Assembly: GCA_018065165.1 (NCBI GenBank)
Contig: JAGHTV010000007.1
Coordinates: 1 to 6,001, forward strand
Reading direction: 5' to 3'
Origin: Candidatus Sodaliphilus fimicaballi
GTDB taxonomy: Bacteria > Bacteroidota > Bacteroidia > Bacteroidales > Muribaculaceae
DNA length: 6,001 nt
Shown here: positions 5,989-6,001 of the stretch, piece by piece
How positions within the stretch are numbered: the first letter of the stretch is position 1
Layout of the letters: the number at the start of each line of letters is the position of its first letter
The notes under the pieces: generated by a model
The model's database searches: none
The model's input: only the letters and a program-made list of their open reading frames with translations
What the model was told of the DNA's origin: nothing
Position numbers and translations under genes: made by a program

Positions 5989-6001
5989 AGCTCGCAAATA
6001 G

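Overview
The window looks like chromosomal DNA from a Bacteroidales bacterium, probably near Prevotellaceae or Muribaculaceae. Three intergenic stretches carry matches to the Bacteroidetes -7 promoter box TAnnTTTG (TAAATTTG, TACCTTTG, TATATTTG). The starts lack Shine-Dalgarno sequences, and the four proteins resemble Bacteroidales versions of their families. I see no rRNA, tRNA, CRISPR array, transposase, phage gene or defence gene. The genus is inferred and was not searched.

Layout. Positions 1-2658 are a leftward two-gene unit: a secreted S41 carboxy-terminal processing protease (2658-1012), then, after 6 bp, a dGTP triphosphohydrolase (dgt, 1005 to 1) that is cut by the left edge. From 2659 to 3088 there is a 430-bp divergent intergenic region, unusually rich in short repeats, with a promoter at each end. 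Rightward from 3089 is a 469-residue PurF-family protein whose phosphoribosyltransferase half is intact but whose glutaminase half lacks the catalytic residues. A clear intrinsic terminator (4532-4571) ends that unit. A separate promoter with a leader of roughly 65 nt then drives a secreted OmpA-C-domain protein with a laminin-G/concanavalin-like central domain (4687-5988). The last 13 bases hold nothing assignable.

The genes do not form one pathway. Two handle nucleotides in the cytoplasm (dNTP hydrolysis; PRPP-using purine synthesis or a derivative), and two are envelope proteins (a periplasmic protease; a peptidoglycan-anchored protein). The most interesting points are the PurF-family protein that appears to have lost glutamine hydrolysis, and the inverted 9-bp repeat families in the divergent intergenic region, one set of which overlies the -33 region of the protease promoter. 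I found no convincing new multi-gene system.
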